Source of the DNA: Campylobacter sp. RM5004
Lineage (GTDB): Bacteria > Campylobacterota > Campylobacteria > Campylobacterales > Campylobacteraceae
DNA length: 64,000 bases
Direction: 5' to 3'
NCBI RefSeq assembly: GCF_022369455.1
Contig: NZ_CP059599.1
Span: 1,764,409-1,828,408, forward strand
Shown: one piece after another, positions 27,689 to 38,500 of the stretch
Position numbering within the stretch: position 1 is the stretch's first letter
Layout: the number at the start of each line of letters is the position of its first letter
Program-made: the position numbers and the translations under genes
Notes under the pieces: generated by a model
The model's input: the letters and a program-made list of their open reading frames with translations, nothing else
Databases searched by the model: none
What the model was told of the DNA's origin: nothing

Positions 27689-30148
27689 ATGAAGAAAGTT
27701 TTTTTATGCTCTATTATTTGTTCTTGTGCTTTAGCAGAAATTAACGTTGGCAGTATTGATGTAACGGGGGGGGGTGCTAACTTGATTAATAATCAAAAAA
27801 GCACTATTTATTCAAGTGAATTTTTAAAAAGCTTTGCAAGTAGCAATAAAGACATAAGCTCTATTTTAAAATACAATCCAAATGTAAGCTTTGATGTAAG
27901 CAATAATTCAAGCTTTAATGGTGCAAATATTGTGCCTGATAAAATAAGTATAAATGGAAGCCTTTTTTATCAAAATAATTTTACTCTTGATGGAATAAGC
28001 ATTACAAACGATATTGACCCAGCGGGTGGGGGTACTGCATTAGATGATAAAGGGCAGTTTGAAACACCATCTCAAGGCGTATTTTTAAACACTAATATTC
28101 TTGATAGTGTAGAAGTATTTGATAGCTTTATCCCTGCTAAATACGGCGAATTTACAGGTGGGGTTGTTGATAGCAAGAGCAAAAATCCTAGCAAGGATTT
28201 AAGTTCTTATGTTAATTTTGGTTTTACTTCTAGTAATTTAACTAAGACTTTATATCCTGATTGCGATGAAAATGATATTTCATGCCTTGCTAGAATAACA
28301 ACTTATGAAAATGATTTAAGCAATACAAGTTCAAAAAAATGGAAAAAATACAATACAAATTTTGGATTTTCAAATACTTTTAATGAAAAATTTGGAGTTT
28401 TGTTTGATTTTTCAGACTTAAGAAGTGTTATTACAAAACCTAGCAAAGCACTTGATGAGAATTCTTATGATATTAAAAATATAAGCCAAAACTTTTTATT
28501 AAAACTTAATTATATTACAGATAATGGAATAATCCTAACTCCAAGCATTATTTATGCACCTAGCAAACAAGAATACAATACAAGCGATAATTTAAACGGA
28601 CATTACTCAATTACTCAAAAAAATATCGTATCAAAAATCAATTTATTTTATGAAAACGATAATTATGCAATAGATTCAAACTTATCTTATTCTAAATTAA
28701 ATTACAATAGAGATTCTGATACTAGCATTATGCAAATTTGGAAGAGTTCAAATATAAATAATTGGAGCAATTCTACCATAGCAAGAGTTGGCTCAACTAC
28801 TGCTGTTGATAGATTGCAAGATAATTTAAGCTTAGATTTTGATTTTAAATATTATTTAAATAATCATACTTTAAATTCAGGTTTTATTCTTAGCAATACA
28901 AAAGTAAGCCATCAAATTGATGAAAATGGTGCAATTTATGCAGTTCCTAAGGCTTTAAGTGGTGAGTGTTTAGCAAATGATATTGCGTGTTTAAAAGATG
29001 ATTCTTTTAATAATGCAGGGCAATTCTTGTCAAGTTTGATTAAATATGATGGAACAAAACATGTAGTAAAATCAAATAATCTTGCATTTTATTTAGAAGA
29101 TGAGTTTAGCTTAAATGATTTTACTTTAAGATTTGGTGCTAGAGCAAATTATGATGATTTGTATAAGAATTTTAATCTTGCTCCTAGAATTAAAGCTGGT
29201 TATGAGTTTAATGAAAATAGTAGTGTTAGTTTAGGTTATGCAAGATATTATGGAAGAATGCCTTATGCTTATGTTTTAAACTCGCTTATTTCTTCATCAA
29301 ATCAAACTTATACAAGAACAACAGCTCAAGAAGAATGGAGCTTAAAAGCTGATTTTAAAAGCCCTAAAATGAGCCAAAATAAATTAAAAACTCCTTATGA
29401 TGATGAGATTGCGTTTTTGTATCATCAAAAATTTTCTAATATTAATTACGATTTTAAATATGTTTTTAGAAATTCAAAAGATTTAATAATGACAGCTAAA
29501 TCAAAAAGATTAGGCATAATTGAAAGCGATGGAATAGAAAAAACATATTATGCAAATATAGGAAAATCAAAAAATCATAATTTTAGTTTAAGCATTAGTA
29601 ATGCAAATGAAATGAATATTTTTGGTGTTAAAAATAATTTTGCTTTAATAGCAAATTATGCTATTCATAAAAAGAATATGCAAGATTATACAACAGACCT
29701 TTATAGCTTACTTGATAGCAATACAAGACCTGATAAAAACGGAAGAAGCTATGATAAAGAAAATATTATGTGGGATGGAAAAGTCATAAAAATAGAAGAT
29801 AAACCAAATCTAAGCTTTGCTAAACCTTGGGCTATTAGACTTGCTACAACGCATAATTTTAATAATTTTACAATATCAAATTTTATTCACTATGAAGTTG
29901 GATATGATTATGAAAGAGCTTATGATTATATAGTAAATGATACTACTAAAATGAAAGCTTATGAGATAGCTCATCAAAACTCTAGCATTTTATATGATTT
30001 AAAACTTAAATATGAAAATAAAATCAAAAAAGTAAATTATTACGCAAGTATTGATATAGGCAATGTTTTTAATACAAAAAGAGCAAATAATGAATATTCT
30101 ATGATGCAAGGTAGGTCATTTTATTTTGAAGTAGGAGCTAAGTTTTAA
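27689..30148 (+). CDS. TonB-dependent outer membrane receptor with poly-G tract
   Basis: 819 residues. Signal peptide about 1-16, plug domain (residues about 30-190, with the ITNDIDPAGGG and VFDSFIPAKYGEFTGGVVD segments), and a long barrel ending in aromatic FEVGAKF. No clear substrate marker; siderophore, heme or cobalamin are all possible. A run of nine G (27766-27774) codes Thr26-Gly27-Gly28-Gly29; nine keeps the frame open. The exbB-exbD-tonB genes follow directly (TAATG overlap), so the receptor comes with its own energy unit. A paralogue is at 49698-52181. Confidence 0.9.
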   Translation: MKKVFLCSIICSCALAEINVGSIDVTGGGANLINNQKSTIYSSEFLKSFASSNKDISSILKYNPNVSFDVSNNSSFNGANIVPDKISINGSLFYQNNFTLDGISITNDIDPAGGGTALDDKGQFETPSQGVFLNTNILDSVEVFDSFIPAKYGEFTGGVVDSKSKNPSKDLSSYVNFGFTSSNLTKTLYPDCDENDISCLARITTYENDLSNTSSKKWKKYNTNFGFSNTFNEKFGVLFDFSDLRSVITKPSKALDENSYDIKNISQNFLLKLNYITDNGIILTPSIIYAPSKQEYNTSDNLNGHYSITQKNIVSKINLFYENDNYAIDSNLSYSKLNYNRDSDTSIMQIWKSSNINNWSNSTIARVGSTTAVDRLQDNLSLDFDFKYYLNNHTLNSGFILSNTKVSHQIDENGAIYAVPKALSGECLANDIACLKDDSFNNAGQFLSSLIKYDGTKHVVKSNNLAFYLEDEFSLNDFTLRFGARANYDDLYKNFNLAPRIKAGYEFNENSSVSLGYARYYGRMPYAYVLNSLISSSNQTYTRTTAQEEWSLKADFKSPKMSQNKLKTPYDDEIAFLYHQKFSNINYDFKYVFRNSKDLIMTAKSKRLGIIESDGIEKTYYANIGKSKNHNFSLSISNANEMNIFGVKNNFALIANYAIHKKNMQDYTTDLYSLLDSNTRPDKNGRSYDKENIMWDGKVIKIEDKPNLSFAKPWAIRLATTHNFNNFTISNFIHYEVGYDYERAYDYIVNDTTKMKAYEIAHQNSSILYDLKLKYENKIKKVNYYASIDIGNVFNTKRANNEYSMMQGRSFYFEVGAKF
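27766..27774 (+). repeat. G9 homopolymer tract in a TonB receptor gene
   Basis: Nine consecutive G in an otherwise ~30% G+C gene, 78 bases after the start. Poly-G of this length is the standard slippage tract of Campylobacter contingency genes. Confidence 0.9.
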
Positions 30149-30573
30149 TGCCAAATTTAATGCTAGAAAATGAAGTAGATTTTATAGTTTTTATTATCTT
30201 AGGCGTGATGAATGCCTTATGTATTGCAGTTTTGATTGAAAGAATTGTATTTTATTGTTTTTTTAAATATGAAAAATACAAAAGTTTAGAAGAATTTGAA
30301 ATAGGAATTAGCAAAAACCTAATAATTCTTTCAATCATAGCCCAAAATGCACCTTATATAGGGCTATTAGGAACTGTTTTTGGTATTATGATGGGCTTTA
30401 ATAATATTGATGATACACAAAAGATAATAAGTGCATTAAGTGGTGCTTTAAAAGCTACTGCGGGCGGGCTTGTTGTTGCAATACTTGCTCTAGTAATATT
30501 TAATATTTTTGATAGATGCAATGCAAAGCTAATTGTAAAATATAAAAAACTAAATAATCTTGTTACAAAATGA
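30148..30573 (+). CDS. exbB: ExbB-like MotA/TolQ proton channel subunit
   Basis: 141 residues with three membrane helices. The conserved core IAQNAPYIGLLGTVFGIMMGF and the LKATAGGLVVAILALV segment are present. With ExbD it couples the proton gradient to TonB. Start overlaps the receptor stop by one base. Residues Glu-Phe-Glu-Ile-Gly-Ile near position 49-54 come from an exact 18-bp repeat. Confidence 0.92.
   Translation: MPNLMLENEVDFIVFIILGVMNALCIAVLIERIVFYCFFKYEKYKSLEEFEIGISKNLIILSIIAQNAPYIGLLGTVFGIMMGFNNIDDTQKIISALSGALKATAGGLVVAILALVIFNIFDRCNAKLIVKYKKLNNLVTK
30292..30309 (+). repeat. Exact 18-bp repeat inside exbB
   Basis: Adds Glu-Phe-Glu-Ile-Gly-Ile in frame in the cytoplasmic loop after the first helix. 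Confidence 0.85.
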
Positions 30574-30929
30574 ATAAACCTAGCTTAAACATAATCCCGC
30601 TAATTGATGTAATGCTAGTAATTATCATAATCTCACTTAGCGTGCAAAGTTTTGTAAAATACAAAGCAATTGATGTAACCCCACCGCTTAGTAAAAGCGA
30701 ACAAAATGCTGAAACCAAAGCAAATGTTTTAGCAATTTCAAAGGAATTTGAATTAAGAATAAACGATGAAATAGTAAGTTTAGATGATTTAGTAAGCAAG
30801 ATTAATAAAGATGAGAAATTAAACATAATTTGTGATGAAGAATTATATTTTAAAGATTTTATAAAAGTAATTTATGAATTAAAAAATAATAATTTTAATA
30901 ATTACACAATACTTACAAGGCTTAAATAA
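30570..30929 (+). CDS. exbD: ExbD/TolR-family protein
   Basis: 119 residues: a single N-terminal membrane helix with the conserved Asp (IPLIDVMLVIIIISL), then a periplasmic domain. Overlaps exbB by four bases and tonB by one. Contains a KEFELRIND segment resembling the repeat-encoded peptide, though the DNA is more divergent. Confidence 0.92.
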   Translation: MNKPSLNIIPLIDVMLVIIIISLSVQSFVKYKAIDVTPPLSKSEQNAETKANVLAISKEFELRINDEIVSLDDLVSKINKDEKLNIICDEELYFKDFIKVIYELKNNNFNNYTILTRLK

Positions 30930-31585
30930 TGAGAATAATTGTAATTTCTGTTTTGATATTTTTAGCTCAAGTTTTTGCAGTTTCTATAATACATGTAAAA
31001 GATGAAAGCAAATTAAAAAATCAAACAAGCATAAGCTTAAGTGCTAGTAATTTTAGCTTTATACAAGAAATAATAGAAGAAAAAGTTGAAGAAATTAAAG
31101 CCGAAACAAAACAAGAGATTAAAGAAGGTATAAAGAAAAAAATCAAACCTAAAGAAGAATTAAAAAAGCAAAGTGAAATAAAAAAAGTAAAACAAGTTAT
31201 AAAGCACGAAGAAAAGCAAGTTGCTAAGCAAGAAGTTAGGCAAGAAATTAATCAAAATTATGGAGCAAATATTGAAGGTAAAACCAACGCAAATAGTCTA
31301 AACAATAATTCAAGCACAGGTTCAAACGATGAAGCTTTGGCTTTGCTTATAAATGAGCTTTTAAACAAATATAAAAAATATCCAAAAAGAGCAAAAATGC
31401 TAAATATTAAAGGTAAAGTAGCGGGTAATTTTATGATAAAAAATGATGAGCTTACTATAAATATTATAGAAAGCTCTCACGAAATGTTTGAAAAACAAAC
31501 AAAACAAACAATAAGAAAAGTAAAAAACAAAATCCCTAAACAAGCTTATAACACAAGGATTTCTTTTGTAATAAACTATAAATAA
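30929..31585 (+). CDS. tonB: TonB energy transducer
   Basis: 218 residues. N-terminal membrane anchor (about 1-20), a Lys/Glu-rich periplasmic spacer (residues 45-110; Lys-Glu rather than the usual Pro-Lys), then the TonB C-terminal domain with YPKRAKMLNIKGKVAGNF. It pulls the plug of the receptor encoded upstream. Last gene of the four-gene iron/metal-uptake unit. Confidence 0.88.
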   Translation: MRIIVISVLIFLAQVFAVSIIHVKDESKLKNQTSISLSASNFSFIQEIIEEKVEEIKAETKQEIKEGIKKKIKPKEELKKQSEIKKVKQVIKHEEKQVAKQEVRQEINQNYGANIEGKTNANSLNNNSSTGSNDEALALLINELLNKYKKYPKRAKMLNIKGKVAGNFMIKNDELTINIIESSHEMFEKQTKQTIRKVKNKIPKQAYNTRISFVINYK

Positions 31586-31891
31586 TTAGTTATGTTTAAA
31601 ATTATTTATTAGGCTTAATTCTTCGCAAACATTTAAGATTTCATAAGAAATATTGCTTGCTATTTTGTATTCGCTTAGTCTATTTGAGTGCATTAAAGCG
31701 TAATTTTGAGCGTTTTCTTTTGTATCAAACAAATACACCCCACCAGCTCTACTATAATCATCATTAAATGTCCAAATCTTACTTATAAAGCCAGTTTCTT
31801 TATTAATACTTTTAGCTAAATCAAGGCAAGAGCTAACAAACTCATCACCTTTAGCACCAAAATAATCAAATGTAATTTGTAAAACTACCAT
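31586..31891 (-). CDS. YdhR-family putative monooxygenase
   Basis: 101 residues of the dimeric ferredoxin-like YdhR fold: LQITFDYFG at the start, GFISKIWTFND and AGGVYLFDT in the middle, and a C-terminal LS.IN close. Members are small Dabb-like oxygenases of unknown substrate. Convergent with tonB. Confidence 0.8.
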   Translation of the reverse strand: MVVLQITFDYFGAKGDEFVSSCLDLAKSINKETGFISKIWTFNDDYSRAGGVYLFDTKENAQNYALMHSNRLSEYKIASNISYEILNVCEELSLINNFKHN

Positions 31892-31952
31892 AAAAACTCC
31901 TTATTTAAAATATCTTACATATTAGCTTAAAAATAAGCCTATTTCAAATCTT

Positions 31953-31970
31953 AGAATTTGAAATAGGAAT
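31953..31970 (+). repeat. Dispersed 18-bp repeat, exact copy
   Basis: Sits a few bases from the stop codon of the CitMHS transporter; preceded by a partial inverted arm (CCTATTTCAAATC, 31939-31951). Confidence 0.8.
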
Positions 31971-31975
31971 TTGGT

Positions 31976-33331
31976 TTAAAATAATTGTGGGATTATTCCT
32001 GTAAGATAGCCAAAAATTAAGCAAATAAAACTAATGCCCCAAATATAAAAAAATGAGCGTTTTATATGATCTTTAATAGCAACATCAGCAAGACCACAAC
32101 CAAGTAATGTAGCAGGAACAACAGGGCTAATAAATGTAGCGCAGTTTCTAGCTAAAACCATAATAATAGCAAGGTTCATTGGGTCTATTCCAAAAGCATT
32201 TGTAACGCTTAAAACCACAGGCATAACGCCATAAAAATAAGAATCCGTGCAGAAGATTAATGCCATAGGAACAGCTAGTAAGCCTATTATTAAAGGTATT
32301 AAATTGCCGTATTCATTTGGAATTAAGGTTAGCAAAGATGAGCCCATTTTATTCATAATTCCACTTTTATCAAATACACCGATTAAAATACCTGCTCCTA
32401 TTAATGTAATATACATCATAATAGCACCACCACTTGCTTTATCCATAACTTTTTTTGCTATTTTTAAATCAGGATAATTTAGCGGCAAGGCAATTGCAAA
32501 ACCTATCATAAAGCATACATAAGAAGGCAATACATTTATAACTAAAGCAGCAATAACAGCTATTAACAAAAACACATTTACCCAAAAGAATTTATCGTTT
32601 TGATATTCGCTTTTTTCAATTTCAAGTTTTATGCCTTCAAGATTTCCACCAGCTCCACGCTTTTTTTCTTGATAGCCTATAAATATCGCTAAAGCAAGTG
32701 CTAAAACAAGACCTAAAACCTGCATAGGGATTAGTTGATGCCATAAATCATTTGCATCAGCTTTTATAACAGAAGCAGCTCTAAGAGTTGGACCTCCCCA
32801 AGGAAGAACGTTCATAACACCCATAGCACTTGCACAAATTAAAAGAAGAGATGATCTTCTCATATTTAAACGCTCATATATAGGAAGTAATGCAGGAATT
32901 ACGATAAGAAAAGTAGCTGCCCCACTACCATCAAGATGAACGAACATTGCCATAAGTGAAGTTAGGATTGTAATCATATAAACATTAGGAGTAATCTTGC
33001 TAAGCAAGAAATTAATTATCCTATTAAAAAACCCACTAGCACTTAAGGTGCTAAAGAAAAGTATTGAGAATACAAACAATGCGGCTGTATTGCTAACGCT
33101 TTTTACACCATCAGCAATGAAACCTTTCATTACTTTAAAGCTTAAAACATCTCCTTTAACCCCTAAAGCCTTGCCAACTCCAAAACCACTAGCATCCATT
33201 ATCATAAGCAAAGCACCTACAAAAGCACTAACTAAAATAAAAGCAAGAGCAGGTGTGGTTTTGTCTTTTAAAAGAAGCCAAACAATTAGCCCAAGTCCAA
33301 AAAATCCGATAAATGATAAAAATAAATCCAT
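31976..33331 (-). CDS. CitMHS-family citrate/metal-citrate transporter
   Basis: 451 residues from the ATG at 33329-33331, which has GGAGG upstream; the frame extends to 33382 without a good SD. About twelve membrane helices, with the family's FVHLDGSGAATFL near residue 130 and a WGGPTLRAA segment. Imports citrate or related metal complexes. Monocistronic. Confidence 0.88.
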   Translation of the reverse strand: MDLFLSFIGFFGLGLIVWLLLKDKTTPALAFILVSAFVGALLMIMDASGFGVGKALGVKGDVLSFKVMKGFIADGVKSVSNTAALFVFSILFFSTLSASGFFNRIINFLLSKITPNVYMITILTSLMAMFVHLDGSGAATFLIVIPALLPIYERLNMRRSSLLLICASAMGVMNVLPWGGPTLRAASVIKADANDLWHQLIPMQVLGLVLALALAIFIGYQEKKRGAGGNLEGIKLEIEKSEYQNDKFFWVNVFLLIAVIAALVINVLPSYVCFMIGFAIALPLNYPDLKIAKKVMDKASGGAIMMYITLIGAGILIGVFDKSGIMNKMGSSLLTLIPNEYGNLIPLIIGLLAVPMALIFCTDSYFYGVMPVVLSVTNAFGIDPMNLAIIMVLARNCATFISPVVPATLLGCGLADVAIKDHIKRSFFYIWGISFICLIFGYLTGIIPQLF

Positions 33332-33455
33332 TTTTAACCTCCAAAAATATTTGATTTTATCTAAACGGCATACATAAACCAAAAAGCAAGAGATTAGAAG
33401 TAAGGATTTGTTACTTTTAGTAACATCTTTTAAAGGTATTAAGAAATTATTAGTT

Positions 33456-33482
33456 TTTAGATTTATCTAGGATAAATCTAAA
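33456..33482. terminator. Hairpin downstream of mdaB
   Basis: Twelve-bp stem TTTAGATTTATC/GATAAATCTAAA with a three-base loop; resembles the hairpins at 39928 and 42551. No T-run follows, so it is a weak candidate. Confidence 0.5.
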
Positions 33483-33490
33483 ATATGAGC

Positions 33491-34078
33491 TTAAGCTAAA
33501 TCTTTAAAAGTATTATAAATATGTGCTTTATAATCTTCTTGAAATTTTTTAATATCAGGATTTTTAATCACATCATTACACATAAATGTAGGAAGTCTTT
33601 TCATACCTAAAAACTCAAACGATTTATGTAAGTGATAGCATACTTCATCAATATCTCTTCCATCAAAAAATTCACCTTCATTAAACGCACTCTTAGGTAA
33701 ATTCCAAGTCCAAGAAAGCATATATTTTTTATCAAATGCACTTCCACCTGAGCCGTATTTTTTGCTCTCATCACTTCTAGTTCTTCCATCATTTACATAA
33801 AGTCTTCCTTTACTTTGTGTAAAAACTTCATCTATATATTTTTTAACAGCCCATGGCTCAGCCATCCACCAGCCAGGTATTTGCCATATCCAGTAGTTTG
33901 CATTTGCTAATTTTTCTACTTCTTCTTCTATATCATAGCCATTTGCAATGTTTGTGGTTTCTACATTAAAACCAAGATTAATTAAAGTTTCTTTTGCTAT
34001 TTCGCATAAGCTAGAACCTAGAAGACCTTTTGCGTGAAGATAAGGGATTGCTCCGTTTATAATGATAACTTTTTTCAT
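33491..34078 (-). CDS. mdaB: NAD(P)H quinone reductase MdaB-like
   Basis: 195 residues of the flavodoxin-like-fold MdaB family: KVIIINGAIPYLHAKG at the N-terminus, WIWQIPGWWMAEPWAVKKYID near 63-82 and the LSWTWNLPKSAF segment. Members reduce quinones using FAD and protect against oxidative stress. SD AGGAGA. Confidence 0.93.
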   Translation of the reverse strand: MKKVIIINGAIPYLHAKGLLGSSLCEIAKETLINLGFNVETTNIANGYDIEEEVEKLANANYWIWQIPGWWMAEPWAVKKYIDEVFTQSKGRLYVNDGRTRSDESKKYGSGGSAFDKKYMLSWTWNLPKSAFNEGEFFDGRDIDEVCYHLHKSFEFLGMKRLPTFMCNDVIKNPDIKKFQEDYKAHIYNTFKDLA

Positions 34079-34129
34079 AATTTCTCCTTTTTTTCATTAT
34101 AGGACTTTTATGATTTACCATTAATTAAG

Positions 34130-34217
34130 ATTGAATTAGGCTTTAAATTCTTTGAAAAATCGTGGAATTTGAAATAGGAATTTGATTTTTAATTATTGTA
34201 ATTCCTAATTCAAATTC
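34130..34217. repeat. Dispersed repeats between glyQ and mdaB
   Basis: Exact 18-mer at 34164-34181 with upstream AATCGTG and a degenerate left arm, and an inverted variant at 34200-34217 next to the glyQ stop. Confidence 0.75.
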
Positions 34218-34224
34218 TTTAAAA

Positions 34225-35073
34225 TTATTTATTTTCTTGGCTTTTTAAATACACGCTTGCACAATCTTTGCTAAGCTCTCTAATTTTTAGCATGAAATCT
34301 TGTCTTTGAGCTACGCTAATTGCACCCCTTGCATCAAGGGTATTAAATAAATGAGCGCACATTAAGCAATAATCATATGCAGGTAATGAGTAGCCTAAAT
34401 CAAGCACCGCTCTTGCTTCATTATATGATATATCAAACATTTCTTTAAGTCTTGAAGCATTTGCTAATTCAAAGTTAAACTTAGAATATTCAAACTCACC
34501 TTGCTTATGAACATCAGCATATGTTAATCCACCGCCCCAGTTTATATCATAAACATTATCAATATCTTGAATATACATTGCAAGGCGTTCAAGTCCATAA
34601 GTAATCTCAGCACTAATTAAATCGCAAGAAAATCCCCCAACTTGTTGAAAATAAGTAAATTGAGTAACTTCCATACCATCAAGCCATACTTCCCAACCAA
34701 GCCCCCAAGCTCCTAAAGATGGGCTTTCCCAGTTATCTTCAATAAATCTTACATCGTGTTTATTTAAATCAATTCCTAAAACTTTTAAGCTATTTAAATA
34801 TAAATCTTGAATATTCGCTGGACTTGGCTTCATTAAAACTTGAAATTGATAATAAGCACCTAAGCGATTTGGGTTTTCTCCGTATCTTCCATCAGTTGGA
34901 CGGCGTGATGGAGCAACATAACAAACATTATGTGGCTTAGTGCCAAGTGATTTTAAGAATGTTTGTGGATGAAATGTCCCAGCTCCAGCAGGAAAGTCAT
35001 AAGGCTGAATTAGAGCACAACCTTGCTCGCACCAATACTTTTGTAAGTTTAAAATAATTTCTGAAAATGTCAT
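34225..35073 (-). CDS. glyQ: Glycyl-tRNA synthetase alpha subunit
   Basis: 282 residues, the usual size of bacterial GlyQ. Begins [14 protein letters not shown] and contains [32 protein letters not shown] and [13 protein letters not shown]. Charges tRNA-Gly with the beta subunit, whose gene is not in this window. Confidence 0.97.
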   Translation of the reverse strand: MTFSEIILNLQKYWCEQGCALIQPYDFPAGAGTFHPQTFLKSLGTKPHNVCYVAPSRRPTDGRYGENPNRLGAYYQFQVLMKPSPANIQDLYLNSLKVLGIDLNKHDVRFIEDNWESPSLGAWGLGWEVWLDGMEVTQFTYFQQVGGFSCDLISAEITYGLERLAMYIQDIDNVYDINWGGGLTYADVHKQGEFEYSKFNFELANASRLKEMFDISYNEARAVLDLGYSLPAYDYCLMCAHLFNTLDARGAISVAQRQDFMLKIRELSKDCASVYLKSQENK

Positions 35074-35167
35074 TTAAAAGCCTTTAAAATAAATTTTATT
35101 TATCATACAAAATTAATATAAATTTATGTTATTTTGCTTATAATTAGCGATTTTTTAAGGAGATTTT

Positions 35168-35482
35168 ATGAAAAAAATTATTTTAATTGCTAGTTCATTA
35201 TTTTTATTTAGTGCTTGCACGGCTGATAAACAAGAAGGCGAGATTGTAAAAAATAATCTAATCAATTTAGCTCTTCAAACTGCTTTAAATCCTAATTTAA
35301 AAGATGAGCAAACAAATTGCATTGCAAACAAAAATGCTAATGCTTGTTTAAATATCGCAAATACTTTATTGCAAGGCACATCAAACGCACAAAATGTTCA
35401 AGCTGCTAGCTATTATTATCAATTAGCTTGCGCTTTAGGTCTTAGCGTAGGTTGTGATAACGCAAATAGATTACAAAAATAA
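35168..35482 (+). CDS. Small lipoprotein with Sel1/TPR-like unit
   Basis: 104 residues with lipobox FLFSAC (Cys17) and one helix pair bearing Cys at both ends (CLNIANTLLQG ... YYQLACALGLSVGC). Function unknown. Confidence 0.75.
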   Translation: MKKIILIASSLFLFSACTADKQEGEIVKNNLINLALQTALNPNLKDEQTNCIANKNANACLNIANTLLQGTSNAQNVQAASYYYQLACALGLSVGCDNANRLQK

Positions 35483-35486
35483 CTAC

Positions 35487-35508
35487 ATATTAGGCTCTTG
35501 CCTAATAT
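35487..35508 (+). terminator. Rho-independent terminator
   Basis: Nine-bp stem ATATTAGGC/GCCTAATAT with a four-base loop, followed by CTTTTT. Confidence 0.85.
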
Positions 35509-35560
35509 CTTTTTAATTAAACACATTATAAAATAAGCTAATTTTTTCCAAGGAATGAAA

Positions 35561-38500
35561 ATGTTAAAAAAATCATTAGTTTTAATAAGTATTTTATATT
35601 CTAGTTTAAATGCTAGTGCGGTTGATAAAAGATTTTCATATCAAGATTATCTTGATTTTGGAGCTAATAAGGGTAAGTTTAAAGCCGGAGCAACAGGATT
35701 AAGCGTAACGTCTAAAGATGGCAAGATCACAGTAGATAGTTTTGCTCCTATGCCTATGATTGATTTTGGAGCAAGTAATAAAACAGGCGTTATGAAAGGC
35801 GAATACTCAAATATCGGTGCTAATAAAGTTTTAACTGCAGCTCATATGATAAGTGAGGTAATAAAAGATTCGCATGGTAATCCTTATTTAGTTAGGCAAG
35901 GAACAATATTAGAATTTGGTGGGGTAGGCTCTAGAGTTGTAAGTGCATCAAATGATTTTGCTGATTATTTTGGTCAAGATACACCTTGTCAGGGAAAAAA
36001 ATGCCACAGAACAGACATAGAAGATTTTGCAGCACTTAGAATGAGTAAGGTAAATCTAAATCACAAAGCAGAGCTTAGTCCTGTAAAAGTATATGATGAA
36101 AATAACAAAGATATAAGTTATGAGAATAAAACTAGCACGAGTGGTAAAGCCGAATATTTTAATAGTGATAGATACACTTTGTTTGTAAGAAGTGGTACAG
36201 GGTATCAAAAAATAACCGAAAATAAAAATGATGCTATAAATATTGCTGACGCTAGCAAATATTTTACAGGCGGGCTTGTAGAAATATCTAAAGAAGATAG
36301 CTTAAAGTATGAAAGAGCAATTTATACAAAAGGCTATTATGATGATACCGGTAGGGTGCCGTTTTCAAGTGTGGGGTCTGAAGGCGATAGTGGAAGTGCT
36401 TTATATGTTTGGGATAATCAAGATAAAAAATGGCTTATGGTAGGGTTTGCAGCTGCAACTGATTGTGCTGGAAGTAGTGCAGCTGATGGCAATGGACAAT
36501 GTACTTATATGTCTTATCATGGTATAAATTACAATACTACTGAAGCTTTTGATAAAGCTCATAGCGTAACTTCATCAGCTAATTTAAGCCTTGATGCAAA
36601 TAGTTTAAAAGATGGAACAAACGAGCTAGAAAAAACTATGGGAGCTTTATCGTTTAAGCATTATTATGATACAAAAACCGCTAATCAAACCCAAGCAAAC
36701 TACAACGATAGAACCAAAGCTATGGAAAAAGATAAAGATATTTACATACAAGGCGGCTCTTTAACTCTTAGTGCTAATGCTGATTTAGGCTCAAGTGCCT
36801 TAATCATAAAAGATAATTTAACTTATGATATTAAAGGTAATTTTGACTTTTTACATGGTGGATTAGATATAGGAAATAATTCAGTTGTAAATTATTATGC
36901 AAAAACAGCAAAAAATGATTATTTACATAAAGTTGGAAATGGAAAACTAAATATCCATTCAAGTAGCCCAAATGCCGGACTTAGAATAGGCGGTGGAGAA
37001 GTTGAACTTCACAGCACAGGATGGCAAAATACTTTTGGAAGTATTTATATGACAAATAATTCAAGCCTTAAGATAAATAATGCAAGTCAAATAAATACTA
37101 ATTATTTGTATTTTGGAGATAATGCTGGTAAGTTTGATTTAAACGGTAATAGTATTAATTTTAACAATTTTTATGCAAGTGATAATAATGCAGTTGTAAC
37201 AAATACTAGCACTACATTAAGCACATTAAATATCAACAAATTTGCTACAAATGAATCTACAAATACAATTTATCACGGAAATATTAAAGGTAATATCAAA
37301 ATAACTCAAAACCATAATAATAAGACTGATAAATACGCTGTTTATGATGGTGGGCTTGATATTCAAGATATGGAATTTAAAGATGGAAATCTAGCTTTTC
37401 AAGGTCATCCTGTAGTGCATAATTATGTAGATACCACAACAGCTAGCAAAATCAAGCAATCAACAGGCGAAGATGTATTTACTACTCCTACAAGATTAGA
37501 TCAGCAAGATTGGGAAGATAGACTTTATAAGATGAATAGCCTAACTCTTAATAATGCAAATCTTGATATCTTAAAGCATTCAAGTGTTGAAATTCCTATT
37601 ATAAATTCCACTTCTTCAACAATAACAATAGGCAAAAATTTAGCTTATATTGATGGGCTTGATGGAGAAAATATAGTTTATGTTCCTAAATCAGATTCAA
37701 TGGCAGGTAGTGATGAATATGAAAGTTATCACACAAATATGAAATATCAAGAAAAGGTAAGCAGTGGCGAGAGCGTTGCAAAAAATATATTTATAAATTC
37801 AGATTTTGATTTAAAGACTAATTCAAAGCTAAGCCTACTAAACGGCACAAACTACAAAGGCAAAATCACAGCTGATGATACTTCTAGCCTTGAGTTTAAT
37901 GGTGCTATTATAAATGCTAATATAAACGCATCTAGCCTTAATTCAAACAATACAACTTATATTTATGAAAGCACAGAAAATGCACTAAATATAAGCAAAA
38001 GCACAAGTGGAGCTAACAATACTCTACTAATTCAAAAAGACTTTTTAAATGGTGCTGATAAGCTACTTTTAGCAAGTTTAGCAAACTCTACAATAGTTAG
38101 CGAAAATTATTTTGATATTAAAGGTGAAAGCTCGGTATTTGCAGACCTTAAGCCAAATGTGAAGTATTATGATGAAAACGGCACGGCTAAGTGGTATTTA
38201 GAAAAAATCACAACGCCAAGCACTCCAACTGATCCAAGTGAGCCAGAAAACAAACCTGATATTCCATTAACTCCGATTGAACCAAGTAAGCCTGTTACAC
38301 CTGATATTCCATTAACTCCGATTGAGCCTAGCACACCGATAGAAAAACCAGAAAATAAACCTGATATTCCGTTAATTCCATTAGAGCCAAGCACACCGAT
38401 TACTCCAAGCGTTCCATTTGATCCAAAGCCTGAGAATAATCCAAGCAATACAGAAACTCCAGGTCATTACAAAGAATACTTCTTCGTAAAAGAAAAAGAA

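Noticed and set aside
38167-38448. A Gly/Ser-rich 93-residue frame opposite the autotransporter linker
   Set aside because: Antisense shadow of the Pro-rich repeats.
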